Shown piece after piece: positions 11,879 through 23,833 of a stretch of DNA of 64,000 nt; the stretch's first letter is position 1; each line of letters starts with the position of its first letter. The translations under genes and the position numbers were made by a program. The stretch is from Ehretia macrophylla. Taxonomy: Eukaryota > Streptophyta > Magnoliopsida > Boraginales > Ehretiaceae. The notes beneath the pieces were generated by a model, which had not been told where the DNA came from, ran no database searches, and saw only the letters and a program-made list of their open reading frames with translations. The stretch is from assembly GCA_037974665.1 (NCBI GenBank), contig CM075765.1, positions 12,271,501-12,335,500 on the forward strand. Reading direction: 5' to 3'.

Positions 11879-12817
11879 AGTATATGATTATTTGAATATC
11901 AAACCCCAAAAAAAATATATATATATATATCAATCTTTGACTGACTCAAACCCAAACCCAAATCCAAATTCAGATTCATCCAGAAATAATATAAAAAAAA
12001 ACTCAGATTTAAACCCAAATACTTAGAATCAAAACCAACGGAAAAAAATCATACCCTTAAAGCCAAAGTCGAGAAATAAACCAGTTCAGTTGTCAGAGTT
12101 GATGCGCCTCTCACTGCCTTCCATCTGACTTATGTCTGTGTGAGTCCTTTTTTTTGTGTGTGTGTTGAAAGTCTCAATTTTTTCGTTTGTATGTGAAAAT
12201 GTTTTTGGTCTCACTTTGCCAAAAAATAAAAAAAAAAACAACTCAGCACATGGCACATAAGATGCCAACTATAGGAAAATTGGCTTAATGATAAAAGAAA
12301 ACACAATTATGAGATGGCCCCACATTTTTTTTCCTTTGCATTTTTTTTTACTCAGTTGTTTTTTCTACTTTTTGAGTAGTACATTTTTTTAATCATCATT
12401 GATATGCTTATCGTTTCATTTTGTATCTCGCATGCCTTATTTTCAAAACTTGATGAAAAGAATAGTGGATCAACCAAAAATAATCGCTTTAGCTTTTTCC
12501 TTTTTTTTAATCACCTTTGCTTTATCAAAGTTGTCAACAACTTCAAGCAGAACAAATTTGGAAGAATTTCGTTACTGATAACAAAGAAGAGCAAAACGCT
12601 CTGAAAAAAAAATAGCGGGCCGGGTATGATCCTTTATTTATTTTTTTTGCTTTCTTGATCTTTTTTTTAGGGAGCAAACGGAAAGATGAAAGCAAAAGTT
12701 CTTTCTCTAAACGTTAAAAAAAAAGCTTTGTGGTAAAAGTATAGTAAGGTGCTTTATTGTGTAGACTAAATTATTATTATTATTTTTTTCTTTCTGACAA
12801 ATTTTACAAAAAAAAAA

Positions 12818-13680
12818 ATGAGTGAAACATCTGGGATTAAATCTGTTCCAGTTATAGTTCAGTCCGAATGAGTTTTTAATGCAGGAATCACTCTTACCGA
12901 ATCCAATTATGACATATGGTCTCATCTCATAGAAATGCAAATTGCTGAAAGGGACAAGAGCTCATACATTCATGGTAAGAATAAACAACCTGTAGAATCT
13001 GATGAAGGCTATGAAAAATTGTATACTGAAAATCAAAAGGTCAAACGGTGACTGTTAATGTCGATGTCTCCAGAAATCATGAAACGTTATTTACGATTAC
13101 CCACAGCCCATGATATTTGGATTGCCTTGTCAAAAGCCTTTTATGATGGAAGTGATGAATTACAAGTCTTTACTTTAAATCAAAAAGCATTTTCTGCAAA
13201 ACAAGTTGGGCGAATTATCTCTGTGTATTATGGAGAACTAATAGAAATTTTCCAAGAATTAGATCATCATGATGGTTATGAAAGATCCAAATGATGTCAA
13301 ATTTTACTGCAAGACTATTGAGCGACTAAAAGTACACATATTCCTCATTGGATTGGATGAGGATTTTGATTCAATCAAACGAGAGATTTTGCACAGAGAC
13401 TTAGTACCAAATCTAAATGAATAATGTTACTCTTTGGTTCAACGAGAAGTTGTTCATCATACCATCCTCAAAGGAAATTCCGATATATCTTAAGTGTCAT
13501 GGTTGCTCAGAACCGATCTAATCATGGTTAACAAGATCGTGCTCAACCCAACAATGGTAGACCACCCAGTGGTGTTGACAAGTCTTCTTGCAAATACACT
13601 CATTGCAATAAGATTGGTCATACCAAATCGTTGTTTTGAGATTGTAGGCTATCCAGAATGGTGGGATCTTAGTCGCGCAA
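12818..13680 (+). pseudogene. gag: Copia Gag relic
   Basis: ATG at 12818 opens a chain with ESNYDIWSHLIEMQIAERDK and a conserved part ending ...RLPTAHDIWIALSKAFYDGSD (UBN2-type Gag of plant Copia). An in-frame TGA lies early, and another stands where a Trp is expected just before 13058. After a frameshift near 13290 the chain continues with GLDEDFDSIKREILHRDL. The zinc knuckle near 13590-13640 keeps CX4C and His, but its last Cys position falls on a stop. The usual GYPEWW then appears in another frame (from 13648). Gag would have formed the particle; this copy cannot be translated whole. Confidence 0.8.
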
Positions 13681-14190
13681 AGAAAAACTTACCAAAGCCA
13701 TCCACTGCAGCTGTTGCCGATACAAAGATGGAAGATAAAATTACTAACAACACATCGGCATTGGTAATCGCTGCAAACAATGGTGGTAAGGTTTTAAATA
13801 TTTCTACACTTGTTTTGAATAGTGCATGGATAATTGATTATGGTGCAACATATCACATGACGTATGATTCTAGACAAGTCTTATCACTCAAACATTCATC
13901 CCAAAAAATTGTCTCTACTGCAAATGGAACTTCTACCCCAGTGCTTGGCGAAAGATCTTTGACTCTAACCAATACATTAAATTTAGATTCTGTTTTGGTT
14001 GTTCCATCTTTAGATTACAACCTTTTGTCAATTTCTCAAATAACCACTACTTTATCTTGTGTTGTAATTTTTTGGCCTGATTTTTGTGTGTTTAAGGACA
14101 TCAAAATCAGGAAGACGATTGGTTGTGGTATTAGACAGGGGAAACTATATTACTTGGACTTGGAATCAAAGAGTACTGAAAGCGTATGAC
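13681..14190 (+). pseudogene. Copia protease relic
   Basis: Open frame 13494-14189 holds the aspartic protease that would cleave the polyprotein. The usual WIIDSGATDHM motif reads WIIDYGATYHM here (from about 13828), so the catalytic Asp-Ser/Thr-Gly triad is changed to Asp-Tyr-Gly. The end of the domain shows the expected VLVVPSLDYNLLSISQ. It leads into the pre-integrase zinc region. Inactive by the altered active site and by the broken frame before it. Confidence 0.8.
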
Positions 14191-15110
14191 AAGCTCTGAT
14201 AGTAGGTGATCCTAAAGATAAGAAAAGGAAAGAAATATGGTTATGGCATCGTCGTTTTGGACATGCTTCTTTTGGATATCTAAAAAAATTATTTCCCAGT
14301 TTATTTATAGAAGTTGATGTTTCTAGTTTTAAGTGTGATGTTTGTAAACTTGCCAAAAGTCATCATGCTTCGTTTCAATTACAGTTAAATAAGAGTCCAC
14401 TTCCTTTTATGTTGATTAATTCTGATGTCTGGGGTCCATCTAAAGTCACTACTTTGGGTGGGACACGTTGGTTTGTAACATTTATTGATTATTGTACCAG
14501 GATGACATGGCTTTGCTTGATGAAATCCAAAAGTGAAATGAACTCAATATTTCAAAAGTTTCATAAAAAAATTGAAACTCAGTATAAAAAGAAGATTCAA
14601 GTTCTTCATAGTGACAATGGTGGGGAATATCAGAGTACCGAGTTTCAACAATATTTGGAAGCACAAGGAATGATTCATCACACCACTTGCTCTAACATAC
14701 CGCAATAGAATGGGGTGGCTGAACGAAAAAATCGGCATTTGTTGGCGGTTGTTCGATCTTTGTTAATCAAAGCACATATGCCACTGTCTTATTGGGGAGA
14801 AGGCATCTTTGCAGCTTATTTAATCAATTAGGTACCCTCCAACACTATCAATTTTAAAACGCCATTTCAAACACTTATTGATGCGGTTGTTGCCCCAACT
14901 GTTGCACATTTAACTCCTCATGTCTTTGGGTGTGTGGTGTTTGTACACCTTCACAAGCATCAACGAACCAAATTAACGCTTCAAGCCTTGAAATGTATTT
15001 TTGTTGGTAATGCCACTCATCAGAAAGGTTATCGGTGTTACCATCCTCCAACATGTCGATTATTTATCACAATGGATGTTATTTTTCATGAAGACACAAT
15101 GTACTTATCT
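14191..15110 (+). pseudogene. Copia integrase relic
   Basis: The HHCC zinc region is seen at about 14243-14360 (WHRRFGHAS ... CDVCKLAKSHH). The catalytic core follows with the first Asp in INSDVWGP (14413), the second in LHSDNGGEY (about 14605) and the Glu in NGVAERKN (about 14720), so all three acidic residues are present. Stops interrupt it at the Pro-rich NIPQ just before the last Glu (14706) and after YLIN (about 14829). It is followed by a variable acidic linker up to the RT start. Confidence 0.85.
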
Positions 15111-15605
15111 GCGTCTGAATTTCAGAGGGAGTACCAAAAGGAAATTCAAACTCTAGATTATGATAATCAAGGTGAAGGCAACTTGGATATAAATGGTATA
15201 TCGTTGGATTCCAATGGTGATGACTCACAAATTGAAAAAAAAAATCTAAAAATGGATTAATTGGATCTAAGTGGTATGATATTATATCAAAGTATTGATG
15301 AGCATCCAATAACTGAAGAAGTAAGTCTACCTCTAGCCCAACCTGAAACTGAGTCTCTAGAAAATATGGCTTCTTCTCCGGTCAATATATCATACCAATC
15401 GTTTACTGAAGATGTTCATGAGCCACACATAAGACAATTACCACATCGTCACACTAGAGGTATTCCTAAACCCGCATATGAGCCAGATCTTTCTAGTAAA
15501 GTAAAATATTCCATGAGTCGTTATGTGTCTAACCATCATTTATCAGAATCAAATATGTCTTTTGTGAATCAATTATTTGTTGTATCTATTCCTAACAGTG
15601 TGTAG

Positions 15606-16634
15606 GAAGCCTTAGTTGATCCTAGATGGAAAGCAGCTATGAACGAGTAGATGAAATCCTTGGAAAAAAATCAAACATGGGAATTGGTTGATCCTCCACC
15701 AGGAAAGAAGCCAGTTGGATTCCGGTGGATTTACACTATAAAGTACAAAGCTGATGGCACAATTGAACACTTTAAGGCAAGACTGGTAGCAAAAGGATAC
15801 AATCAAACCTATGAGATTGATTACACAGAAGCATTTGCACCTGTAGCCAAAATCAACACAGTTTGTGTCTTGCTATCTCTAGTGACTAACCTAGATTGGC
15901 CCTTACAACAGTTCGATGTGAATAATGCTTTTCTCCATGGCAAATTATCTGAAGAAGTCTACATGGATCTCCCACCTGGGTGCATGATACCAAAAAGGCA
16001 CAACCAAAAGGTATGCAGGCTAAAAAAATCATTATATGGGCTGAAGCAATCTCCTAGAGCATGGTTTGGAAGTTTCACAAAATCTATGATTGCATTTGGT
16101 TACCATCAAAGCAACTCAGACCATACTCTTTTCATAAAAAAGGATAAAGAAAAAATCATTGCGCTCATTGTATATGTGGATGATATGGCGGTTACAAGTA
16201 ATGATCCTAATAAAATGAAAGACTTACAGAATTACCTATCCAAAGAGTTTGAGATGAAAGATCTAGCCCCCTTGAAATATTTTCTTGGGATTGAAGTCTC
16301 CTATTCTAATAAGGGAATATTTCTATCTCAAAGAAAATATTCCTTAGATCTATTACAAGAAACTGGTATATCAGCATGTCAACCAATAGATACTCCAGAA
16401 GAAGAAAATCTGAAGTTATGTGTTGAGTCAAACCAAGTACCAGTTGACAAAAGAAGATACCAGAGACTTGTAGGGAGATTGATGTACTTATCTCACACCA
16501 TACCAGATCTTATTTATGCTTTGAGTATTATCAGCCAGTTTATGCATAATCCTGGTGAACGACATATGGATGTTGTTATTCAAATTTTGAGGTATTTGAA
16601 GTCTGCTATGGGAAAAAGGAATATTATTCACTGA
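15606..16634 (+). pseudogene. Copia reverse transcriptase relic
   Basis: The longest surviving frame (15651-16634, 327 codons) starts with the conserved NQTWELVDPPPGKKPVG stretch. It runs through FKARLVAKGYNQ, DVNNAFLHG, SLYGLKQSPRAW and the catalytic YVDDM at about 16173-16187. Both catalytic Asp are intact. A stop at 15648-15650 separates it from the integrase linker, and a frameshift ends it at the RYLKSAMGK motif before RNase H. As a domain it is nearly full length. Confidence 0.92.
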
Positions 16635-17131
16635 AAATGCAAACTATCAAAACATAGAAGCATATACTAATGCTGACAGGGATGGTGATATAGGTAATAG
16701 ACGATCAACTTCTGGTTACTTTACCTTTGTAGGAGGTAATCTTGTGACATAGAGAAGCAAAAAACAAAGTGTTGTAGCTCGCTCAAGTGCAGAAGCCGAA
16801 TTCAGAGGTTTGACAAATATTCTTTGTGAGGCATTATGGTGAAGACTTCTCTTGAAGGATTTAGGCATTTTATTTGAACAACCTATCCGATTGTTTTGTG
16901 ACAATAAAGTAGCGCGTGATATTGCACATAATCCAATTCAGCATGACCGAACAAAACACGTCAAGATAGATAGATTTTTTATTAAGGAAAAGCTGGATGA
17001 AAAAATTGTAGAATTACCTAAGATTCGTTCAGAAGATTAGTTGACTGACATCCTTACCAAAGTTGTCTCAAATCGAGTATTCTTAAAGTTTATAGACAAG
17101 TTGGGCATGTGTGACATCTATGAACCAACTT
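16635..17131 (+). pseudogene. Copia RNase H relic
   Basis: After the frameshift at ~16615 the conserved RNase H words appear: ADRDGDIGNRRSTSGYFTF, then SKKQSVVARSSAEAEFRGL, then LFCDNKVARDIAHNP and HVKIDRFFIKEKL. Stops replace expected Trp residues after NLVT and after CEALW, and another follows SED at 17038. The tail with LTDILTK ends just before the PPT. It would remove the RNA strand in reverse transcription. Confidence 0.88.
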
Positions 17132-17140
17132 GAGGGGAAG
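17132..17140 (+). other. Polypurine tract of the Copia element
   Basis: GAGGGGAAG immediately before the 3' LTR. Confidence 0.85.
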
Positions 17141-17417
17141 TATTGAATTGTAAGGATTACACAGCTGTACAAATCTCTAGAATTCAACATTGTTGAATTA
17201 TAGAGATTACATAGCTGTGCAAAAGTCAAGTTTGTTGAATTATACAGATTACATAGCTGTACAAATCTCTAAGAGTCAAAATTGTTGACTACTAGAAAGT
17301 ACAGAGGATTGTGAGGGATTGATAGACTTAGATTGAGGGATTTAAATTCTGTATAAATACCTTGTATATTTTCAATCAGGAACATAATGGAAAACACCAT
17401 TTCATTAGTTTTGAACA
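17141..17417 (+). repeat. 3' LTR of the Copia element
   Basis: 277 bp, same length and ends as the 5' LTR. About 18 substitutions and no indels by hand alignment. Confidence 0.92.
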
Positions 17418-17422
17418 TGCAC
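17418..17422. repeat. Target site duplication TGCAC (right)
   Basis: Matches 11585-11589. Confidence 0.85.
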
Positions 17423-17544
17423 CATATCTCGACATGAGCTTCTCTTTTGTTCGAGCATCATCTTATTCACAGTCTTTTGTTCTAGTAGCGGAATGCACCA
17501 TCTTTTGACGAAACCAATAACCAAGTATCCATATGTAGTACTAG

Positions 17545-17556
17545 GCTCTGATACTA
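17545..17556 (-). other. Primer binding site of element B
   Basis: The reverse strand reads TAGTATCAGAGC, one base from the tRNA-iMet consensus, 3 bp from the LTR start. Confidence 0.65.
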
Positions 17557-17559
17557 CTT

Positions 17560-17913
17560 TGTTGGATGAATCGTGCACATAGATATATTAGAAAGACAAT
17601 AATATTTTAACGTGATTCGGAATAAGCTATGTCCACATAATATTATTCTTTATTACTAATAGAAATAACTATAACCAAGACTCTAACACACCTATCTAGA
17701 GGTGTATAACATATAATTCTAGTGTCATCAAATATAGTACATCCACCTTGTGGTATGTGACAATTAAACTCAACCTAAATAGTCCAATTTATAAGAGACT
17801 AATGTTAATCCTATTATAATTAGGAATCATATCTACCATAGTATTTCAACTCTTATTGAATCTCTAGTTCCTTTAGTATATAGTTGTACCTAGAATTCAA
17901 GCCATATCCAACA
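17560..17913 (-). repeat. 5' LTR of element B
   Basis: 354 bp with TG...CA ends (TGTTGGATG...TATCCAACA), next to the PBS. Its inner end repeats at 10713-10837. The 111 bp that follow (17914-18024) show nothing I can name. Confidence 0.65.
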
Positions 17914-18024
17914 TTAACAACCTTTAAATATCAACTCGTCGGAGGTGGCATCATTTGGGTCTAATAAGGGAAGGCTCCTCAATATCAAAACCTACACAAG
18001 CAATGGCAGCGAAAGGGTAGTGAT

Positions 18025-19070
18025 TGATGTGTCCATATTTATAGTATATTATAGTGTTTAATTGTGCATATTTTGCATTAGGATCGTGATTAAAAGTGAT
18101 GTTCGATGCTATTGTGATGCAATGTAGGTACTCAAGGTAAAGAACAAACTAGAGCTTAAATGACCAATGTTTGAGAAAATTGGAGCAAAAAATGATAAAT
18201 GGAATGGATAAGGGTCGTATGGTGACCTTGAGGGTCGATAAGGCAACTAAGTCATTTGGTTAGGACAAAGTCATGGGAACGGCCTTTTGGTTACTAACTG
18301 TAGTAAGCAAGATAGAAAGAGGTTCGTCGCGCATGAGAACAGATAGTCTTGCGAGCAACTATTGCTCATTTTGAGAAAACTTAGTTGGTTGCACGAGCAA
18401 CTAGCATGGTCTTGTAAGTGACTTGGCACCGACCTAAGTTATTTTATATATGTTTTTTAGCCTATTGAAGGCTACAAATGATACCAAGAAAGGACTTATT
18501 CCACTTTGAAACTAGAAACAAAGGGAGAACAAGCCAAAAATGTGAATTTGCCAATCATGAGCTTTTCTCATTTTCTTATTTTCTTATTATTTGGTAAACT
18601 TGCTCAGTACTTCATTGAACTTTTTCACACTAAGCCCTAGATTTAGGGTGATACATTTATTTGATTACTCATATATTTAATGCTATGAATTTTCAATTGA
18701 TCATACATACATAAGATTGTAGCCTAGTATTCTCTTTTAAGAGTTTGATACCTTTATCCATATGGGTCCTGTAGATTCTTGCTATATGATTATAGACCAA
18801 TGTTTGCATGTAATGGGTAATTGATTAATAAATTGATATAGGTCATCCCTTAAAGATCGACTAGTCAGGCGATTCTAGTATATAGGTTATTTGTTCACTG
18901 TAGGTGATCGACCAGTCAGATGCGGTGCACATTGAAATCTTCAATTGCTTTGTTTACTACAAACGCCGAGTATATATGATAGTTGCAGAGGATTCATAAA
19001 AAGTTGTTGAGATTTTTGGTTTGATTACTGACTTGGAGTGCATACAAACATAAGTAAGTATTTTGTAACA
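18025..19070 (+). repeat. Probable Gypsy-type LTR, perhaps solo
   Basis: Starts TGATGTGTCCAT and ends ...TTTTGTAACA with no ORF. Its mid part has GCGAGCAACT/GCACGAGCAACTA words like those of other plant Gypsy LTRs. No PBS or PPT is adjacent and the flanking 5-mers do not match, so the boundaries are tentative. Confidence 0.35.
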
Positions 19071-19071
19071 G

Positions 19072-19402
19072 TCTAATTAGACAAAAAAAAATTGTCAAAT
19101 TTGACGGCTAATTTTCGTCACCTTTTTGTCGCCAAAAGGATACAACAAAGGGACGAAAATCGTTCGAAGCCAAAATGATGATCACCAATTTGCCATGTTG
19201 TCGCTAAATCATCTCCTTTGGTGATGAAATTTTAGTCCATCTCCAAAATCCATCTCCAAGCCGTCTCTAATCACATTTTGTCTCTATTCTGTCTCCAATT
19301 TGTCATAATTCTTGGCAACAAAAATTTTCATCTAATTTCCGTCGCCAATTTAGAGACGAATTGATGATGAATCATCACTAAAACCAGTTTTTCTTGTACT
19401 TT
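19072..19402. mobile_element. Short CACTA-type element
   Basis: About 330 bp. The left part (19080-19290) aligns, in inverted orientation, with the terminal 200 bp of the CACTA end at 39263-39460, including GACGGC, CAAAGGGACRAAAATCGT and CTCCAAAATCCRTCTCCAAGCC. The right end reads AAAACCAGTTTTTCTTGTA, the reverse of another common CACTA terminus. The outermost CACTA bases are degraded. It is either a short non-autonomous copy or a detached end. Confidence 0.5.
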
Positions 19403-19673
19403 TATGTGCCGTGTGTTCATAAATGAACTAAGCGTATCATGCTTGGATAAAGCATATTGACGTTCATATTTACTTTATGTGATATAGGGAATGAGAGAGA
19501 TATGCTTTTTCAAAATTTTGATGCCTAAGAGAATGACTGACATGTTGGCTAAGGCGGACAGTTGAGCCATTCTCTTACATTGTTTGGACTTGGCTTATAT
19601 TGTAGTTGTTTAAAGATAAGCTTGCATAAGCAACATAATTTAAGTTCATATAGAAGAATAAAAAAAAGACTTA

Positions 19674-20225
19674 GTTTGCATCGAGCTGAAGGTATTTATT
19701 AGTTTGCATCGAGGTGAAGGTATTTATTAGTTTGTAAAATTCTTGCCAAGGTGGAGAATATAAAGAGTGTTTCATATTTTTTTCAAACTTAAGCAACAAA
19801 AAATGGGATTTTATATTTCACAAGCTAAGATGTTATTTAAAGGGTTTCTAAGGACAGTGGTAGAGCCAAACACTGGGGTCAGGGGGCACTATAGTGGCCA
19901 AGTCAGTAACCAGGGGTTGGAGAGCACTTATTATGCATAAATTTTTTTTATGTAAATTATAACAATCTATTGTTTTTATGAATTTTGTAAAATTCTCGCC
20001 AAGGTGGAGAATATAAAGAGTGTTTCGTATTTTTTTCAAACTTAAGCAACAAAAAATGGGATTTTATATTTCACAAGCTAGGATGTTATTTAAAGTGTTT
20101 CTAAGGACAGTGGTAGAGCCAAAACTAGGGTTATGGGCACTACAGTGGCGGAGTCAGTAACTAGGGGGTGAAGAGCACTTATTTATGCATATATTTTTTT
20201 TAATGTAAATTATAACAATATGTTG
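19674..20225 (+). repeat. Tandem duplications (28-bp and 253-bp units)
   Basis: TTTGCATCGAG(C/G)TGAAGGTATT repeats with a ~28-bp step at 19676-19730. Next to it, 19731-19983 is repeated at 19984-20225 with a step of 253 bp. The copies share the words GCCAAGGTGGAGAATATAAAG and GGACAGTGGTAGAGCC. Differences are scattered substitutions and small indels, so the duplication is not very recent. Confidence 0.8.
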
Positions 20226-20530
20226 GATTTATGCCTAAAATTAAGTTTTTTTCATGGTACGAGATCACAATATGAAATAACTAAAATCAATACTTTATTT
20301 AAACATATCATAGCACAAACGAAGTCTTCAAGGCATGTTGACTCTCCTCATATAATACACTTTATAGAAATTATAAAAACTGTAAACTCTAAAGCATATA
20401 TGGAGTCTTCAAGGTATGACTTCCCACAATATAATAATAAAATAACATATAAAAGAGAGAAAAATAAATAACCATAGTCATTGCAAATAGAATAAGTCAT
20501 TGTCATTAGATATAGAGGAAAATTATTGCG
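20226..20530. repeat. Fragment resembling the interior of element A
   Basis: 20340-20430 (…AAAGCATATATGGAGTCTTCAAGGTATGACT…) resembles 1140-1225 of element A (…CATGAATATGGAGTCTTTGAGGCATGACT…). Probably a degraded fragment of a related Copia family. No coding frame is supported. Confidence 0.4.
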
Positions 20531-20756
20531 CATAAATTAATTTTTTTTAAAAAGATTATCTATGCCCCATTCAACAAATGACAAATTACAAATTCAATTT
20601 AAATTGAGATTCAAAAAGTTCCATAACACGTATAAATTAAAACGTCCAGTAACAAAAATGAATAGTAGATCATGATATGACTGTATTTGCAGCACTCAAA
20701 CCTTAGTATTTGTACTATATTTGTATCTTAACTTAGGGATAATTGCAACACTTTGA

Positions 20757-22353
20757 TACTTTCGATGCAATGAAGGATGATACAGAAAAATGGAAATTCA
20801 GACCCAAAACGTCCCAAAAAGCAAGTCAAGAAGTGAAGAACGGGGAAAGCACGAGAACCGGTGGAAGAATGAAGCCGATAGAGACGGAATTTGGCCGAAA
20901 TTAGCACATAATCAGACTCAGAATACTAAAAATAGCCCAGAAATGCCTCGGTCAATGCACGGTCAAAGCCTGGTCATAAGTCAACATTCAAGACTAGAAA
21001 GTCAGCAAAAGGGCGCTTGAGCGCCCTGCACGAATATTCCACCATGTTCTAGAAGAAAACACGTGGTGATAATTCAGCGATGGAGCAGAAGAACGCTCGA
21101 GCACCCCTCACCAGCACTCGAGCACGCCTCAGGAAGCTTCCTGAGCCGCCACGCGTCGAAAAATCAGCGGATCGAAAAGAAGGGCGCACGAGCGTGCCTC
21201 TGTTTTTCTGCTTATAAATACCCCCCCCTCCCACTGAAAATGTTAATTAATTTTGGATTTTGGTTATTTTTAATCAATTTTTGAGTTAATTCTAGTTAGT
21301 TTTAGTTGTAGTTGTAGTTGATTAATTAGTAGGATACAGGAAAAATCCCACCTAGGTAGTTCTTATTCAGAAAATTTTTGCCCAAATAACTACTATTAGG
21401 AGGAAGTCTGACCCAAGTAGTTATTATCCGGGGGAAGTTTTGCCCGAATAGCTTTCAATAGGAAAATTCTTATTCGGGGGAAACTCATCCCTAGTAGTTC
21501 TTATTCGAGGGAAATTAGCTCCGCCAGAATAGCTACTTTGCGTCGGACCTCTGCTCAAATTTCAGAGATCAGAATTACATGTTCGTCAATATGGGGGAGC
21601 CTTTCTTGACTCTCTTTTATTTACATAACTCGTATTCATTTATGTCTGAGTAGATTGATATCTATGGGTGAATATTGTAAATGATAGTATTTTAATATAT
21701 GGTCTCGGATTTAGCTTTTTCAATTCATATTACAATTTATGACTTGTTTTAATTTAGTATTCATATGTAATGCTTTTAAAGTAGATGTTATGAATGTTTT
21801 ACTTTCGTACCATAATATTATACTTGTAGTTGATATTATGATTACGTTACTTTAGTGCCATATAACTATTTTAATCATGAGTTTATAGGTTGTACCATAG
21901 ACTCCATGGAACTATAGGTTGTACCGTAGTTTCTATCTGTAAGGTTAATTCCTTAGTTTAGTTTGTCTTGTTGTACTCGGTTAAAATAAACTAAGTAGAT
22001 TAACTAGGTCTATAACGTTTAACTTAATCGGGTGTATGCTTATAGCTTAAGCCCTTGCAGAATTAGATTACCTAGATACCGAGCCTATATTAATTGCCTC
22101 ATTTACATATTCCAACCCCTAGATCACTACTCCTCGTATTCAACTAATAGTTAGTTTAACTTAGATAACTTAGTTAGTTATAGTTTAATTTACACTCCGA
22201 TTGTAAACCTATCACTTAAGCATTTTAAACACTTTCACTAACTTAACTAACGAGCTTCCCTGTGGTACGATTCCACACTCATAACACACTACACTACGAA
22301 GATCTGTGCACTTGCGGGTATTTAAACTTGGTCATTTTACACCAATGTTAACA
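20757..22353 (+). repeat. Athila/Tat-like LTR, ends approximate
   Basis: Long non-coding block with near-palindromic GGGCGCTTGAGCGCCC at 21011-21026 and related GCTCGAGC words at 21090-21125. A TATA box (TATAAATA) lies at about 21213-21220. The 3' part reads TGTGGTACGATTCC ... GTGCACTTGCGGG, as in many plant Gypsy LTR ends; the Athila-like LTR at 56890-56960 has the same layout. I found no matching partner or TSD, so it may be a solo or truncated LTR. Confidence 0.5.
21338..21545 (+). repeat. Degenerate ~40-bp minisatellite inside the LTR
   Basis: About five imperfect units built on the pattern AGTAGTTCTTATTCGGGGGAA followed by TTTGCCCGAATAGCT. It lies about 120 bp downstream of the TATA box. 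Confidence 0.65.
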
Positions 22354-23833
22354 CACACATCTGATCGCATCAGATCATGTTTGATGAAAAAAATAAAATC
22401 AGCAGTTGCATGTGATGCATTGACTACTGGTTGTAAATTCATGAATGATTATTATATTTGAATCTCAAAATTATTTTGCTTTCCTAATAAAGAAATCATC
22501 ATTCGATCGTATGTTTAATGAAGACTATCTAGTTTTGTCCTATATTTTCCTCTCCTTTCTCTCTCTGTCTCATTTTCTCAATCTCTCTCTTCACTTTGCA
22601 AAAGTGTAAAACTTATGACTCTCAACATGAGAAAACTAGATAAAATAATTTTAAAAAAATTATTGATCAAAAAGTAGAAATACGGCACCATCGTCACTTT
22701 TCCTCCTCCCATCACTTACCATTATTTTAACACTAAAAAATAAAATTAAAAAATAATATTTTTTCCCTAACTCATATAGCTCCGCCAATGTCTAAGCCTT
22801 TTCTATAAATAGTCTTTTTTGCAGTTTTAAAAGCAACTTTGCATTATTTACCTTGTGGCTTGAGAGAGAGTTACCATACGTACTATAAAATAATTATTTA
22901 ATTTATTTCATTGTATAAATATTGTAACCTCACCTTTATTGAATTTGATGAATTTATTCTATTTCTCCATGATTGTAGACACAAATAAACCAGTAATTCT
23001 TTTGTTCTCGTGTATCATTTTAGATTTTTGTTTTCTCTTTTATCTCTTTATATTCAGGTAATTCAAAAATTACTCAACCCCTTGGGACAATATTTACACC
23101 TTTTTTTTCCAATTGACAATTAGAGTAGACGTATGTATTTTAACACTTCAAATTCTCAAAGCAATACTTTTAATTTTTTTTAATATTCCATTGTCCCTTG
23201 ATTTTAATTTTTGGAAACATTTATGATCCATCCATATGAATGAACATGATTTAATTAATGGGAATCAACTTCTCTTTTGGCAGAATCATTTCATTAAGAA
23301 ACATAAATTTTGAACACTTTTGCTAAAACACGTAGCAAATCCCGTTAAGTTGAAACTCTGAAATTGAATTTTCTTGTTTGGTTTTTACCTCTCAAAATAT
23401 TTTTTCAAACCTCTATCTCATTTCTTGACCAAAAAAAAAACCTCTATTTCATTTAGCCTAGTTTTGAAACCTCTGGTTCCTCCAAACACTGTACTTCTAA
23501 ACAATTATGACATTTTCTTCTCAAGAAATCTAAAAGCAAAAAATTAGGCAAACTGTGGTCCATATAGATATGATTGACTAGGGTATCCCTAGTGCCTTCA
23601 TGGAAAATATAATGCAAAAATCAAATTGCTAATATTAAGATTTTGCAATACATCAATTTTGTGATGGTAGGTTCTCTCATTTCGTACTATTTATTTATTA
23701 TGATATACATATATGTGTGTTTTTTGTGTGTAACCTGAAGTTTTTTGTTTATATCTCGTATATATCGAATAAAAAAAGTGAAAATGCTGGTAATGATGGT
23801 TAATTTGTCTAGGTTTTTACTCCTCGATTTATG
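22354..23833. other. Unassigned AT-rich sequence
   Basis: Contains a CT-rich tract at about 22550-22600 and several A/T runs. No ORF, repeat partner or transposon end that I can support. Confidence 0.5.

Larger units (their letters stand above)
11590..17417 (+). mobile_element. Complete but decayed Copia element, 5.83 kb
   Basis: Two 277-bp LTRs, PBS, PPT, 5-bp target duplication and a Gag-PR-INT-RT-RNase H order that defines Copia (integrase before RT). The LTRs differ at about 18 of 277 positions by hand count (~6.5%), so the insertion is not recent. It lies inside element B and is the younger of the two. A long 5' leader (11879-12817) contains T- and A-rich stretches and an AT microsatellite near 11914-11930, but no gene I can support. 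Confidence 0.92.
10713..17913 (-). mobile_element. Small non-autonomous Copia-type element B, split by a later insertion
   Basis: The right LTR (17560-17913) and the LTR fragment at 10713-10837 share the sequence that ends ...CCATATCCAACA. A tRNA-iMet-type PBS in reverse (17545-17556, one mismatch) lies 3 bp from the right LTR, so the element is on the minus strand. Removing the nested Copia (11590-17417) leaves about 0.9 kb of interior. Its minus-strand ORFs at 10843-11034 and 11068-11343 match no family I recognise. The left LTR is truncated where it meets the MULE. Confidence 0.6.

Noticed and set aside
19071-19082. Perfect palindrome GTCTAATTAGAC
   Set aside because: Short, AT-rich and at a degraded transposon border; chance is likely.
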